DNA of 64,000 bases, taken from positions 136,290,226 to 136,354,225 of the forward strand of contig NC_088780.1 of the NCBI RefSeq assembly GCF_958450345.1. The letters run 5' to 3'. The DNA comes from Calliphora vicina (lineage: Eukaryota > Arthropoda > Insecta > Diptera > Calliphoridae). Made by a program: the position numbers and the translations under genes. This document shows positions 45,175 through 55,875 of the stretch, piece after piece (within the stretch, counting starts at the first letter, position 1; each line of letters begins with the position of its first letter). Under the pieces are notes generated by a model. It saw only the letters and a list, made by a program, of their open reading frames with translations, searched no databases and was not told where the DNA came from.

Positions 45175-45967
45175 GGGTATTGTGGACTATGCGTCTAATG
45201 TGGACCAGTGTCTTTTTTCAGAAACTATTGAAGGTATGATAAAACTGATTTGTCGTACATTTTACAATTTGTTTGAAACGACAATTGCACATTTGCTTTC
45301 ATGAGTTATTGATATGTTGACTTTTTATTCTTGTATTGAAATTAATGCGACAGCTCAACATTTTTTTCGGCTCAAGTAAGAAACAAAATTTGGTACAGTT
45401 ACTTGGTAGAATTTAATGTTTGGTTGTTTTATATAGTTAAAGTGGACACGTAGTTTTGCATATATTTGGTAAGAATTTAAGCACATTTAGATTATTAGGT
45501 AAAAATAACTTTTTACCACTGTAACCCAAGTTCGTGTAATGTGGACCACTTAAATTACTTGATTATGTACTACTGGTCCATATTACCCGACAATAACTAT
45601 GTACTTTGTAAGCAATCTATCTAAGCCAAGAACTTTTTAGTTTGTATTAATAAAAATATATTGAAATTAAATTTTTTAATCATTCATGATTAGCTGGTTC
45701 ATGAATTTTATGTATTAAATACTAGTCCACATTACCCTCATATAGTGGTCCATATTACACTCCAATTTTTTTAATGCTGATTTTTGGGTTCCTTAAAATA
45801 TTTTCACATAAATTTTTTATCCTTTAACGGAACAAATTTTCAACTGCAAAAACCATTAGAGAATACATTAGCTAATTTATTGCTTCACAACTCTTTTAAT
45901 ATCCATATATATTGTGGCCAAAATTTAGAAAAAACAAAACGGTAGTCCACATTACCCGAAGTTACTC
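45175..45967. mobile_element. MITE with GAGTAACTTCGGGTA termini and GTGGAC motif arrays
   Basis: The left end GAGTAACTTCGGGTATTGTG and right end CACATTACCCGAAGTTACTC are complementary and flanked by TA on both sides, as for Tc1/mariner-type insertion. The motif TAATGTGGACCA, or its complement TGGTCCATATTA, occurs about eight times, concentrated near both ends. There is no transposase frame in 793 bp. Confidence 0.85.
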
Positions 45968-46089
45968 TACGATATTGAAACCAAAGGAATAGGAATTACG
46001 CTTTACGACACAGTTTCGTACCATCCAGTCGTTAGCCATTTCGTTATCTCGGATGTCCTTATGTCTGACCCAGAGAATGATAGAAGTCC

Positions 46090-46510
46090 AGAAGATATTT
46101 CAAAAACTTTGTTGAGTTTTTTTTCAAAATGGTAAATTTTTTAATTTTTTTTTTAGCTCAAACAAAAGCTTAGATATTTTCCTTGAAGACCCTTTTGGTC
46201 GCTTAGTGGGATGCGAGTGGGATATCTATCAAAATAAATGTTTTGTAACTCAAGATATACAATTTTTGAAAAAAAAAGTCGAAAAAGTTTTTGATTTCGG
46301 AAAAAAAATGTCAAACATTTTTTTATTTTTTTTAAAAAAAAAAATTTCGAAAGATTGAAGAAATATCTATGTATATAAACTATTTGGGACACATTTTGCT
46401 ACGAACAATAGGTAATAAGTTACATGGATGTAAAAAAAACACCTGCTTGGCCTCAGAGAGTTATCCACCGATCTTGTTGGAACATTGTGCTTGAATTACT
46501 ATCCAATAGA
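46090..46510. repeat. Second copy of the 39.5-kb dispersed repeat, partly inverted
   Basis: The left part (AAAGCTTAGATATTTTCCTT, AGTGGGATATCTATCAAAAT) is direct and the right part (CGAACAATAGGTAATAAG, ACACCTGCTTGGCC, GATCTTGTTGGAACA) inverted relative to 39530-39995. The frame at 46153-46392 is unsupported. Confidence 0.65.
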
Positions 46511-47527
46511 ACTAAACTTGGTGCAAATTTCACCCCGATCGGAAGACATCGATTTCAAAAGTTGTTTCACTTGACATGAAATCCCCCATATATATATATA
46601 TATTTTGGATACGACCAATATTAAAATACAGGTAGGTGAACAACAGCATGATGTGATATGTTTTTTGAAATCTAACAAGCATCTTTCATCAAACATTTCT
46701 TAATAATTTCATCATAGTAAAAGGACATGACTACAGGAAAAGTATTTTCCAAACAAGGACAAAAGCCCGCCTTCACTGTCCATAAACTGACAATAATTTG
46801 GATACCTCCAATTGCTAAGAACAGATTAAATGGCTAGCTTTGTTCATTAGATTGTTGGACTGATATGGAGGTTCTGTGGCACATATTCTCTTAAATTCTA
46901 AATAGTTTTTTAACTGAATAAACAAAAAAATATTTAACTTTTTGTTAACATATTCCTATATACGTTTAATATCTCTGTATAAAATGATGTAACTCCCAAA
47001 GATTGTTACATGCTCAAGGAGTGTAAAAGCCATTATATTTATAAATAATGATAAGGGACTTTAAGTTCCAAATTATAAATACTAAAACTTACGATTCAAA
47101 TTACTTACTTATAGGTTTGCAGCTGTTAGTAGGATCAATAATTAAAAAAAAATTAACAACGCCTCAATTAACACACTCATCTAAGTGTTGCTATTAAGAT
47201 CATTTTTGGTTATTTAGCAAAGGGTCTTAAGGCCAATTAGTGCAAAATTTATGTAAGTAAATATAATTCATATTGACCACAGTAGCTAAGCTAAACACAA
47301 TTTCTCATGCGCAAAATTGCTTAGCAACCCAACTACTGCTGTGTACTGTGTACAAGTATGTATTGGATTGGCCCAAAAAACAAAATTTAAAATTCCTCAC
47401 CTTGTAGATAATGAGTTTTTTTTTCTTCTCAGTTTCAGCATAGTGTTCAAAAGAACAAATTGTAGCACTTAACAAAACCCCAATACCATGTTACAATGTT
47501 GCAGGATGTGTACGAGTTGCTACTTAC
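46511..47527. other. Intronic stretch (putative intron 1)
   Basis: No exon or element boundary was recognised. An AT dinucleotide tract lies at 46587-46604. Confidence 0.35.
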
Positions 47528-47611
47528 TCGCCGTGCACTCGGACAAACACCGGGAACACCAAGAACACAACAACAGCAACACGTAGTGCACTGGCAACAA
47601 TTAATTAGCAT
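47528..47611 (-). CDS. Candidate first coding exon with cysteine-rich N-terminus
   Basis: On the minus strand an ATG in good fly context (GAAACATG), preceded two codons earlier by an in-frame TGA, opens 28 codons ending at a consensus donor (GGCGA|GTAAGTA), phase 0. The peptide begins MLINCCQCTTCCCCCVLG and ends VPGVCPSARR. The cysteine-rich apolar stretch could act as an atypical signal peptide or palmitoylated anchor. Phase 0 fits the candidate exon at 43598-43679. The flanks are CAG/GTT-rich and of higher complexity than the surrounding DNA, as expected near a 5' UTR. The product is not recognised. It could be a chance ORF beside a chance donor. Confidence 0.42.
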
Positions 47612-48136
47612 GTTTCACTTGGGAGCAAAGAGGCGACATTAACAGCGTTGAAATTCCTGCAACAAAACAACAGCTGCAAATTTCCATGACCACCAAGATT
47701 ATGATGAACAAAAGAAAAAAAGTGAAGAGTTCTTTTTTGGTTTTTTGACTTTTGCTTAATTTCCTTGGAACATGAATGAACATTATAAAGCTTAACAGCA
47801 ACAGGATATTTTACTTGTACGAGTATAATTTTGACTTTTTTTTTGTATTTGATTGTATAAAATGATGATTAAAATTAACAACTGAAACAACGTGTACACC
47901 ACCGAAACATCAACATTATTATACCCGTAAAGAAGAATGTATGTATTTCTTTTAAAGTCAATTCACATTTCATTCGATAAATTTTGCTTTCAACTTGTTT
48001 TCAACTGTTGGTTCTTGGCAGGGTTAGGTGGTTGGATGGATGGACGACTGACTATTTGGTTCGTTGGATGGTCATTAGTTGTTGATCATTTAGTAAGTCA
48101 ACATAGTATTAGCACCTTTGACTGTGGTATCATTTT
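47612..48136. other. Possible 5' UTR and promoter side of the Ig gene
   Basis: On the minus strand this lies upstream of the candidate start codon. It holds CAG- and GTTG-rich sequence and a simple GGTTGGATGGATGGACG tract (48031-48047). No TATA/Inr combination could be assigned with confidence. Confidence 0.25.
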
Positions 48137-48274
48137 TTATACCCTTCACCTTCGTGAGAAGGGTATATATAAGTTTGTCATTCCGTTTGTAATTTCTACA
48201 TTTTTCATTTCCGACCCTATAAAGTATATATATTCTGGATCCTTATAGATAGCGGAGTCGATTAAGCCATGTCC

Positions 48275-48305
<31 letters not shown>

Positions 48306-48886
48306 TGTCTGTCTGTTGAAATCAGTTTTCTGAAGACCCCAGATATCTTCGGGATCCAAATCTTCAATAATTCTGTCAGACATGCTTTCGAGAATTTTGC
48401 TATTTAAAATCAGCAAAATCGGTTCACAAATGGCTGAGATATGAGGAAAAAACCAAGACAACCTAGATTTATGACCTATTTTTTTACCTATATCTGGATT
48501 ACTAAGACATTAATATAGACAATATGGATATCTAATGATAGATATTTCAAAGACATTTGCAACGACGTATATAAGACCATAGAAAGTTGGACCTACCATG
48601 GGTCAAAATCGGGAAAAAAATTTTGAACCAGATTTTTTTTTTTTTAAAAAAAAAAATTAAAAAACAAAAAAAATTAAAATTTAAAAAAAAAAAATTTTAA
48701 ATTTAAAAAAAAAAAAATTTTAAAATTAAAATAACAATCGAAAATTTTTTTTTTTACAAAAAATTCAAAAAACAACTGGAAAAAAAATTAAATTTTGTTT
48801 ACTTAAAAATATTTAAAATTTTGAAGTATAATTTGGTGAAGGGTATTTAAGATTCGGCACAGCCGAATATAGCACTCTTACTTGTT
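48137..48886 (+). mobile_element. DINE/INE-1-like element, full length
   Basis: It shares its first 100 bp almost exactly with 14966-15630 (TTATACCCTTCACCTTCG onward). It has an expanded GTCTGTCTGTCTGTC tract at 48271-48318 and a long A/T run at 48630-48760. It ends AAGATTCGGCACAGCCGAAT and CTCTTACTTGTT. Confidence 0.85.
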
Positions 48887-49891
48887 TAATGTAAAGTTTG
48901 TTTAGATACATTTTTCATTTTGTCTGAGGGTAATAGTCATTTCCCAGGACTTGGTAATTTGTAACAAATCGATGTATGTATTTCATTATAGGCAAACATT
49001 TTCGACACGCCATCGGACCTAGAAACCAGAAAATAGGTCTCTTACAACTCAGATTAAATGTATATTTATTATGTTTTAAACTTGTCAAACACAGCCCCGG
49101 GGCACGAACTTTAACCGGCTTTTCTGTGAGTAAATTATAAAGTGAAACTTTATAATTTCAACACAAAATAGTAAGAAATAATGTATTTGAATTATATAAA
49201 GATGGAAATCACTTTTTCACCCCACTATTAATAAGTGCAATGTGTCTCTTATTGTTACTTGTGTTATTTTAGCTGATTTTTTCATGTTTTCTTGAATTAA
49301 TGGCATAAAATGACATTAATTTAATTGCTTAAGTTTCTGTTTTACTTTATATTTTTATTTGGTTTTACTTTTGCGGTTTAATACTTTTAGAAGTACAAAC
49401 AAAAAAAATGCAATAAATTTTTTACAGCAAACATGAACATTTCTCTATTTGACATCGACTTTTCAACAGCGACTCAAATATGATTAAGTAAAGAATGCAT
49501 GTTGAAATAAAAGGAAAAACTTATTATTTTTATTGAAATTAATGTGGACAATAAAATAGAAAACATATTATATGTAGACCGAGTTAGTACTCAAGCATAT
49601 GCGGTGTTTAACTGTATGTCTTTATACTGTTTTACTGACCAGCGGAAATGCCACATTACCGGAAATCAAATACATACATATGTTTGAGTGTGTTGAACGT
49701 TTATTTTTTAATGTGAGAGTCATAGTTTTATGATCTGTTGATTTACTGTTTATGGCAATTAAAGAATTGATTTAGTAATATTGGGGAATATGGCGAAAAG
49801 TAGGATTATTAATGTCTTTAATATTTTAAAATGAATACAGCTTGGTCTACCAAGGAAAAGTAATATGATAATACAGCTTATAACTTTTAAC
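48887..49891. other. Stretch without supported genes
   Basis: CACAGCCCCGGGGCACGAAC at 49091-49110 is an isolated GC-rich patch with no frame or splice context. Otherwise the DNA is AT-rich and unannotated. Confidence 0.3.
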
Positions 49892-51219
49892 CGGGGCAAG
49901 GATTTCTATGCAAATGCATGTTTGTAGTCAGTAACTCAAAATCACTTTTGACAATTTATCTTTCCGAATCGAAGAATTTGCTACAAAATGGCATCGATTT
50001 GTTGTTGCATATTTTTCTTTTAAATGCATATATTTAGCATATTTTTCCATTTTATTGCATATTTAATTTTCTTTTGATATATTTTTGTAGCAGCAAATAG
50101 TCTAAAGGTATTTTATTCAAAACTTATGCATATAACATGTTTAGCACATGGTTTACATCGAGTAACCGAAGAAATTAGATCTCAATTTGAAGATATACAT
50201 AGATTTATTAATTTCGAATGGAAAAAGTGTTTTAAAGGCACCATCTCGTGTTGCTTAATTCTAAACTCATCTGGTTGATACAGGCAAACATTTTTTTATT
50301 GTAAATTTTAAGCTATTTATTGATGAAATAATATTTTTACTGCAATTTTTTTTTTACATACATTTAATATTGCTTTTAGGTTTTCGAAATAAAAAGTGAA
50401 GAGATTATTTTCTAACATGCCTTTTTTTATTGCTATCAATTTGATACATTGCGACTAGTCTCGATTGAAAATGATTGCGACTAACGGAGGGTTAAATAAA
50501 AGTAACCATTGCATTTACGTACATATTTCGATTCTTTTGAATTCAATTGCAAAAGTATTATTAGTTAGTAGCAAAAATTGTACAAAAACTGAAAAATTTG
50601 CATTTTTTTCCGAATTTTAGCGATAATACAGTTTTTGCCATTGCATTTACGTACATATTTCGATTCTTTTGAATTCAATTGCAAAAGTATTATTAGTTAG
50701 TAGCAAAAATTGTACAAAAACTGAAAAATTTGCATTTTTTTCCGAATTTTAGCGATAATACAGTTTTTGGGGCATTTTGACCCAATGGAGATACAGGGTC
50801 TTTTTTAGTGTAATGTACATATTTCTAGAAAACAATGCAGAAAATTAACGAGTTTCACCTATTTATTTCATATAAATAGTAAAATTTAGCATATATCTGA
50901 TCTTTGATCTAGATGCGTGTCTCGAAATCGTTGTCCGATTTGGCTCAAATTTTCAGCACTTAACTTTTAGGTCCAGAGTCACAATATTCCACCCGGCACT
51001 CTTTGAAATCTAAAACAAAATCGGCTGACACCCTAATGTACATATATATTGAAACTGTGACCAGAAATTTATTTATATCTTGTATTAATAAATATATTTC
51101 AAATAAAAAACTGTTTTATATTGCTAGTTTTTGTAATTTTTAGTGCATATTTTCTCTCTTTATAGTGCATATTATAAGCGCATATTATTAATTTTTAGTG
51201 CATGAAAATCCTTGCCTTG
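49892..51219. mobile_element. hAT-like element, 1,328 bp (CGGGGCAAGGATTT ends)
   Basis: The left end CGGGGCAAGGATTTCTATGC and right end GCATGAAAATCCTTGCCTTG are complementary. Flanks CTTTTAAC (49884-49891) and CTTATAAC (51220-51227) fit an 8-bp target duplication with one change. The motif TGCATATTT recurs near both ends (about 50005-50070 and 51140-51195). There is no transposase. It contains the 132-bp tandem duplication at 50506-50769. Confidence 0.85.
50506..50769. repeat. Exact 132-bp tandem duplication
   Basis: Units 50506-50637 and 50638-50769, both starting CCATTGCATTTACGTACATA and ending GATAATACAGTTTTTG, appear identical by eye. Flanking element DNA is single copy. Confidence 0.95.
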
Positions 51220-52507
51220 CTTATAACAATTATAAGTAAATTGTAATTAAAATAAGAAAAAATTTAACAGACTTCAGATTACATAAATAAAATATGTAAG
51301 ATGTGGCAATTTTGAAGATTAGCTTTGATAATCTTTAAAATTGTCATTAAAAATTAATTTCATCGCTTAGGATGATTTTAATCGAACTTTCAATATTTTT
51401 GAAATTTTGTTGATTATGAACGCGTTATTCTCTCATATAATGAGATTTTTACTAACCCTAAACTGTCAGCTGTTAAAATATTTCCACTGTGCAACGTTAA
51501 AAATAATTTAATTTACAATTTACCTGAGTTATGGTCGGAATTTCTTTCGAATATTATGCCGAGCCTATTTGAACAACACGACATGATGTCGCCATATTAA
51601 GTAAACGCATTTTCAAACTTCAGGTCTAATATGCAGAGTTTAATGATAACCCAGCATTGAAATGTTTTGTTGAAAGTCTTTTTACAGTAAAAGTAAAATT
51701 TCAAGTTAAAAATTTTCAAAATTTCCTTCTAACGTACGTGATACATCGGATGTACAATTTGCAATTGAAAAAATTGACTTTAGAATCAAAGCATATGCAT
51801 ATTATGTTCAGCCTTTAAAGTAATTAAGTATAATTGCAGTTTTTTGCCTACTTCGAAATTGATAAATTAAAAAATTAACTTCAGCTTCCCCTTCAAAATT
51901 TAAGCTTAAAACAAACATCTGCCTCAGTTTCGCAGCAATAATTTCCCTTTATCAATGATTTTTTTTTTTACATTTCTTGCTATATCTCCCCCTTTAAAAA
52001 CAAAACTGCATTAAAGTTTATGAATTATAAGATAAATTTTCTAGTTTTATGGCGTTAATTTGTATACAAATGTAATGTGGTGTTTTGGTACAATACAGCT
52101 GCCGATTACTGCTTTTAATATGGGGGAACTTGATTATGTACATATGTATATTTTATATCTGTTATTTCATTATTTTTAAAGCAATATTTGAAAACAAATG
52201 TTCAAATTATCCATTATACATTTAGTGAATATATGTATGTATTTTATTAATTTTTACATTAATGTTTATTTAATCTGTCCCTGAAATGGCACGCGATATT
52301 ATTTAACATGTCGTTAACTGTTGTTTGGATGAGTTTTGGAAATAGTTATCAAATAATTATGGATTTATTTTCTAATGGGTTTATGTGGTAGTTTTTGAAT
52401 TATATTCTACATATGTATGTTTAGAACTCTCAGTAGAATTTTAATTATAATTTTGTATATATTTGGAGATTTTATAATATAGAATTTGATTTTCTTCTGA
52501 GTATGTA
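51220..52507. other. Stretch containing a dispersed repeat shared with 58.1 kb
   Basis: TTCATCGCTTAGGATGATTTT, CAATATTTTTGAAATTTTG and CTAACCCTAAACTGTCAGCT at 51359-51475 match 58119-58230. No gene was found in the rest. Confidence 0.45.
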
Positions 52508-52796
52508 TATAGCAGAGACGCAATATACGGAAAATTCTAAGAAAGTTTCCTCAAGAAACCATAGGTCTAAAATCAAGTCCTATCCTGCGCATTTCGTCTT
52601 TTATCCAATGATATTTCAATATAAAGTTTTTTTTTAATAGTTTTTTTTTATTGAATAAAAGACTACATGCGCAAGATAGGATTTGATTTTAGACATATGG
52701 TTTCTTGAGGAAACTTTCTTAGAATTTTCCGTAGATTGCGTCTCTGCTATACGATTTTTTTCTTTTTGATCCTCCATACAAATCGACCCGGCCTAA
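52508..52796. mobile_element. TTAGG-type palindromic MITE, left-truncated
   Basis: Arms with AGAGACGCAATATACGG, AAGAAACCATAGGTCTAAAA and complements TTTTAGACATATGGTTTCTT match 34824-35144. The right end is AATCGACCCGGCCTAA; the corresponding left terminus is missing. Confidence 0.8.
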
Positions 52797-53376
52797 TGTA
52801 CAGTTGTTTAAAAACTTTTTATTTTGGAATTATTGAAGAAATGAGGTGTTATTGTGTCGATTTGTAATTAAATAGGCTCGTAATTCGAACGGGGCCTAGT
52901 TGGCGTCCTTCCATATTTGCTCACCTCGGGCCTACACAATTTTAGAAAACATCACCAAAAATTCAGTTCTTATCCGAATGTCAAGAAATTTTATTTTTAG
53001 ATAGCACTTGTTTTGAAATTTTTTTTTTAATTTTTTCATCGAAATTTTTTTCAGATTTACATCTACTGTAAATCCCGCATTTTTAAGGCGTATCTTTTGA
53101 GCGCTGTTTTTGTTTTTAAGAACTTGTATGGGCAATTCCACGAGAATTGCTACCACGACTGAAAAAACAAAAACATTGAAACTTTTTTTCAAGATGATTT
53201 GAATAGAAGAAAATAATAAAATGTTACTATGTGAAAGTAATAGTTGAATGATTGAAATTTAAATACAAAAATTATTGAATAGATAATTTTCTTAATTGAA
53301 AACACAAAAAATAAAAAAAATGTGTTTTCAATTACGAAAATTATCAATTCAATAATTTTTGTATTTAAATTTCAAC

Positions 53377-53609
53377 CAGGGCACACTTAGAAACGTGACT
53401 GCGATGAAACAGCTGATTATTTTTTTATTCAGTTTGAATTGTCAATTCACTTGTGGTTGTTGTGGCGAAAAATACAACAAACCCAAAAGCAAAAATAACA
53501 ACAGGCAACTTTGACAGTTCACCTACCTTTTAACAAAAACAAAGTTCCTGTTGTTTTTGTATTGTTGTATTTGTTGTAGTGATGCAGTCACCTTTTTAAG
53601 TGTGCCCTG
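53377..53609. mobile_element. hAT-like MITE, 233 bp, 8-bp target duplication
   Basis: The ends CAGGGCACACTTAGAAACGT and CTTTTTAAGTGTGCCCTG are complementary, with inner GTGACTGC/GCAGTCAC. The exact duplication ATTTCAAC flanks it (53369-53376, 53610-53617). CAGGG termini and 8-bp duplications are typical of hAT elements. It is inserted in a palindromic AT-rich repeat (53240-53380, continuing after 53610). Confidence 0.92.
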
Positions 53610-53761
53610 ATTTCAACCAATAACGAAAATTTTATATTCAATTGTCAAAATTATCAAATTCAAAACTCAAAATTCAATAGAAAATATCAGAAAATTTTGT
53701 TTTTGAGCACATGAATGTGATATATGTACATATATTTGAATTGAAACGGTTTAAGAAATAG

Positions 53762-54338
53762 TAAGGGTACTCATTTAAACGCTTAAGTTTCCCATTTGTG
53801 CAAATGGGCAAATTTGCGCGACATGTTTCATGAACCCACCTTTTCAATTTTGTGCAAGTTTATACAGAAAATTTATATTTGTCAAATAAAAATACATAAA
53901 TTCAACAAAAGCTTTAATAATTTTTTTTCAAATTGTATAAATTTTAATTTTAAAATGTTGAATGAAAGTTAAATCTTTGGAACAAACGGTGGTATACATA
54001 GTTTGGAGGACTTTGTTTATGTTCTAGCTGTTGGTTAATGTTTTCATACACAATGTCATTTAATACAATCATTCTGTTCCAAAGTTACACAATTTTCACA
54101 TGCACAAAATTTTTATATTTTATTTGATTTTTATTTCTTATAAATAAAAGTAAACAAAAGCAGCTGATTCATCAAATGCACAATAAATTCAAGTTTGCGA
54201 GTCTAAATTGTCGCGCAAACTTATCGGAGTTGTGCAAACGAATTTCCATACATTTTTTGACATTTCATTTGCGAGAGTGTAAAAATGCACAGATTGCACA
54301 GTTTGCGAGGCTTTTAAGCGTTTACATGAGGACCCTTA
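53762..54338. mobile_element. MITE with TAAGGGT termini
   Basis: The left end TAAGGGTACTCATTTAAACG and right end GCGTTTACATGAGGACCCTT are complementary with two mismatches. Subterminal GTGCAAATGGGCAAATTTGC / GTTTGCGAG motifs recur. The frame at 54176-54391 is incidental. Confidence 0.78.
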
Positions 54339-54589
54339 GTATTTTCTGTGTATATTTACAGAATATATACATATTGTTTTACTTACTATAAGAGAAAAAT
54401 CTGTCACGTACGATATTAAATTTTATTTATTATAAAATCATCCAAAATCATAAAGACCAAATACTCTTATTTTTACAAAATCTATTCCACCCTATAGGCG
54501 TACAAATGTCACGTACGATGATATGGAATTGCCCATATGTCATTTTGAAGGGTACATATCTGTCATTTATTCTAACTTAGTTATTGAAT

Positions 54590-55620
54590 TTTGTACCAAC
54601 GAATCGTTTTGCTTTACTTCTTTAATTTGAAAAAAAAAATGCCGCTGAAGCAAACCGATTGATCACTACTAAAGCTTATATTGAATGTGTTCTATCGGTT
54701 TCAAAGTGCGAGAGAAGGTTTGTTCGGTTCAGAAGTGGAGATTTTGACACGGAAGACAAAGATTGCCCAAGCCAGCCAAAAAAGTTTGACCACCAAGAAT
54801 TGGAGGCAATACATGAAGATTGTTGTAAAACTCAACAAGAGCTTGCAAAATCATTGGGTGCTACTCAAGCAGAAATTTCAAAACGTTTGCGTTTCAAAAG
54901 CAAGGAAATTGGGTAACATACGAATTGAAGCCGAGATACCTGAAAGACAATTTTTGCACCGTATAAATACTTGCGATGAAAAATTAATCCATTACGATAA
55001 CCCGAAGCGTAAGAGATCGTAGTCGAATCGGCACCAAGTCAATTTTGTGTATTTGGTGGGAACAAAATAGTTCTATTTAGTATTATGAGCTGCTGAAATC
55101 TGACCAGACCATCACAGGGTACCTGTGCAACCCATTCGTTTGAAGCGAGAATTGACCTAAAAACGACCAGAATATGCGGCCAAACATGAAACCGTAATAT
55201 CTAGTATTTACAACATGACGACGCTCTACCACTAGTTGCAATACCTGTTAAAGCTATTTAGAATGAAGTGAATGCCACATCCGCTTTAAAGACCAGACTT
55301 TGCCCCGTCCAACTACTATTTATTTCGATCGATGCAGAAAACTCTCTCTATGATACGCTTCACTTTGGAACAGAGTATCCGATATTGGTTTGATTCGTTC
55401 TTGGCCTCAAAAGATGAGCAGTTCTTTTGGCTCGGAATCCATTTGTATCTCTGGGATACTCTTCACTTTGGAACACAGTATCCGATATTGGTTTGATTCG
55501 TTTTTGGCCTCTTTTGGCTCGGAATCCATATGTTGGCAGAAATATGGGAAAAGGTCATAGCTAACAAATGAATAAATTCTACAAATGTTTCAAAATAAAA
55601 TCCAAACATTTAAAAAAATC
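54590..55620 (+). pseudogene. Mariner transposase, near full-length dead copy
   Basis: The N-terminal half is readable: TKAYIECVLSVSKCERRF with FRSGDFDTEDKD, KKFDHQELEAIHEDCCKTQQ and ELAKSLGATQAEISKRLRF. In a shifted frame come FLHRINTCDEKLIHYDNPKR (first catalytic Asp in CDEK), then eroded catalytic and C-terminal segments up to the 3' end. HTH plus GDEK-like and NDNARPH-type motifs (from the sister copy) place it in mariner (DD34D). There are frameshifts at about 54905 and later, and a partial internal duplication near 55340-55540 (CTTTGGAACAGAGTATCCG repeated as CTTTGGAACACAGTATCCG). Confidence 0.88.
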
Positions 55621-55825
55621 CCTCGTATTTTTTATAACTTTCATACAGAGCAATTAAATTATTAAAAATTAAATTATAATTTGATGACAATATTAACCAG
55701 CTGCAATTAAAACCAATTACAGAACTTCTACTTATAACCACAAATAAAATTGTCCCAAATTAAAAACACAAAACTAAATATGTACATAAAATATTCGTAA
55801 ATTTTCACTGACTCACTCCAAAAAC

Positions 55826-55875
55826 TTATTTCTCGTACCATCCATCGTACACTTCCAAATTGTTTGCCAACTCAC
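55826..55875 (-). CDS. Candidate terminal exon of an unidentified gene
   Basis: On the minus strand an excellent acceptor (ten or more T, then CAG at 55878-55876) is followed by a phase-1 frame reading ELANNLEVYDGWYEK then TAA (55828-55826). The balanced composition and acidic/aromatic end look like a genuine C-terminus. The exon start GTGAGT also resembles a donor, but the poly-T upstream makes that reading unlikely. Alternatively the interval is non-terminal, with a donor at GGA|GTGAGT in another frame. No upstream partner exon was found to the right. Confidence 0.36.

Larger units (their letters stand above)
53128..54540. mobile_element. GGGCAATTCC MITE interrupted by several insertions
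   Basis: The left end ATGGGCAATTCCACGAGAAT with CTACCACGACTGAAAAAAC, and the right part from about 54395 (CTGTCACGTACGATATT, AAATCATCCAAAATCATAAA) to GATATGGAATTGCCCAT, together reconstitute the element at 5861-6352. Between about 53230 and 54390 lie a palindrome-rich repeat, a CAGGGCACAC MITE and a TAAGGGT MITE. Confidence 0.75.

Noticed and set aside
47601..47801. 66-codon minus-strand frame overlapping the candidate first exon
   Set aside because: It is in a different frame, ends before the donor at 47527, and looks like a hydrophobic chance ORF over AT-rich DNA.
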